From: Synechococcus sp. NOUM97013
GTDB taxonomy: Bacteria; Cyanobacteriota; Cyanobacteriia; PCC-6307; Cyanobiaceae
Length of the DNA stretch: 64,000 nucleotides
Assembly: GCF_014279815.1 (NCBI RefSeq)
Contig: NZ_CP047941.1
Span: 62,001 to 126,000, forward strand
Reading direction: 5' to 3'
The translations under genes and the position numbers were made by a program. This document shows positions 63,373 through 64,000 of this stretch, one piece after another; position 1 is the stretch's first letter, and every line of letters begins with the position of its first letter. Below the pieces are notes generated by a model. The model was not told where the DNA came from, did no database searches, and saw nothing but the letters and a program-made list of their open reading frames with translations.

Positions 63373-64000
63373 ATGGCTCCTGCTCTCGCCGCTGCTTCCG
63401 TTGCGAACGCTGCCAAGATTTCAACCAAGGGTGTGGCATCCACTAAGGCACCCACAGCAAAGGCCACTGCGACCAAGTCGCCGTCCAAAGGCTCGTCCTC
63501 TAAAGCTGTTGCCGTCCGCCCATCCGGCACAGATGTCGACCTGGTGCGTTCCTATTTGCGGGACATCGGCCGTGTGCCGCTGCTGAGTCATCAGCAGGAG
63601 ATCACCCTCGGCCGTCAGGTGCAGGAACTGATGGATCTGGAAGCGCAGGAAGCGGAGCTCAGCGATCAGCGTGGCGGCGAAGCGGTGCCTGCAGCAGAGC
63701 TGGCCAAGGCTGCTGGATTGAGCCCAGTACAACTGAAGCGCAAGCTGCATGCGGGCCGCCGCGCTAAGGAGCGGATGGTGGCGGCGAACCTGCGTCTGGT
63801 GGTGAGCGTCGCCAAGAAATACACCAAGCGGAATATGGAGCTGCTGGATCTGATCCAGGAGGGAACCATCGGTCTGGTGCGGGGTGTGGAGAAGTTCGAC
63901 CCGACCCGTGGTTACAAGTTCAGCACCTATGCGTACTGGTGGATTCGTCAGGGGATCACGCGGGCGATTGCGGAGAAGAGCCGCACGATCCGGCTGCCGA
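63373..64000 (+). CDS. Sigma-70 family RNA polymerase sigma factor, probably group 2 (partial, runs off window)
   Basis: The first 209 codons are in the window. A basic Ala/Lys/Ser-rich N terminus is followed by region 1.2 ([23 protein letters not shown]) and region 2 (AAELAKAAG insertion, [56 protein letters not shown]). There is no long region 1.1, and the phrasing fits cyanobacterial group 2 (RpoD-like) sigmas rather than the primary RpoD1, but the part visible cannot settle the group. It starts at ATG 63373, 52 bp after mgtE. Confidence 0.9.
   Translation, partial: MAPALAAASVANAAKISTKGVASTKAPTAKATATKSPSKGSSSKAVAVRPSGTDVDLVRSYLRDIGRVPLLSHQQEITLGRQVQELMDLEAQEAELSDQRGGEAVPAAELAKAAGLSPVQLKRKLHAGRRAKERMVAANLRLVVSVAKKYTKRNMELLDLIQEGTIGLVRGVEKFDPTRGYKFSTYAYWWIRQGITRAIAEKSRTIRLP

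Overview
The window is a piece of chromosome from a GC-rich unicellular cyanobacterium, most likely a marine Synechococcus/Cyanobium-type picocyanobacterium. The grounds are psbZ (photosystem II), the algal-plastid/cyanobacterial gene ycf23, a PlmA-type GntR regulator, a four-ACT-domain aspartate kinase, an anaerobic-type cobH/cbiC, and very tight spacing with many ATGA-type overlaps. No rRNA, CRISPR array, phage or insertion sequence was recognised; one tRNA (Gly-GCC) is present. The assignment rests on gene content and protein motifs read by eye, not on database searches.

Layout. 1-25.1 kb is mainly core genome: tig-clpP-clpX (minus), asd-dapA-rnj (plus), tilS plus an acidic helical protein (minus), ycf23, a GNAT acetyltransferase, uvrB, lysC and holA (minus), cobH, then a secreted RTX metalloprotease and a glycosyltransferase, mutS (minus), psbZ, ribH, tRNA-Gly and secA. 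25.2-52.4 kb is an accessory surface-glycan and secretion island. It holds a membrane sugar-1-P transferase, two sulfotransferases, an RTX-like secreted protein with a complete inner-membrane type I secretion pair and a parvulin-like gene, two separate Wzm/Wzt polysaccharide ABC exporters, dTDP-rhamnose genes rfbACD without rfbB, six or more glycosyltransferases, and a carbamoyltransferase operon. 52.5-64 kb returns to core genome: cysE, plmA, a dienelactone-hydrolase-like protein, infC, miaA, gyrB, a small SH3-like protein, tandem fluC/crcB genes, a glutathione peroxidase, an acyltransferase, mgtE and the start of a sigma-70 gene that runs off the window.

How the island may work. Sugar nucleotides (dTDP-rhamnose branch), a lipid-linked initiating transferase and several GT2/GT4 enzymes would build a glycan. 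Wzm/Wzt pairs would export it. Sulfotransferase and carbamoyltransferase modules would decorate it. The minus-strand run 36.5-28.5 kb places one Wzm/Wzt exporter and a type I protein secretion system in one tightly packed series of genes, ending beside a separately promoted RTX-like protein that looks like an abundant surface protein. The most interesting unit is the five-gene minus-strand operon 50618-44434: O-carbamoyltransferase, SxtJ-like membrane protein, a 53-residue SxtK/DUF5989-like protein, an SGNH hydrolase, and a large sulfotransferase-GT2 fusion. The first four reproduce the order of sxtI-J-K-L from saxitoxin clusters, but here in a glycan locus. I read it as a mobile carbamoylation cassette repurposed for, or originating from, surface polysaccharide modification.
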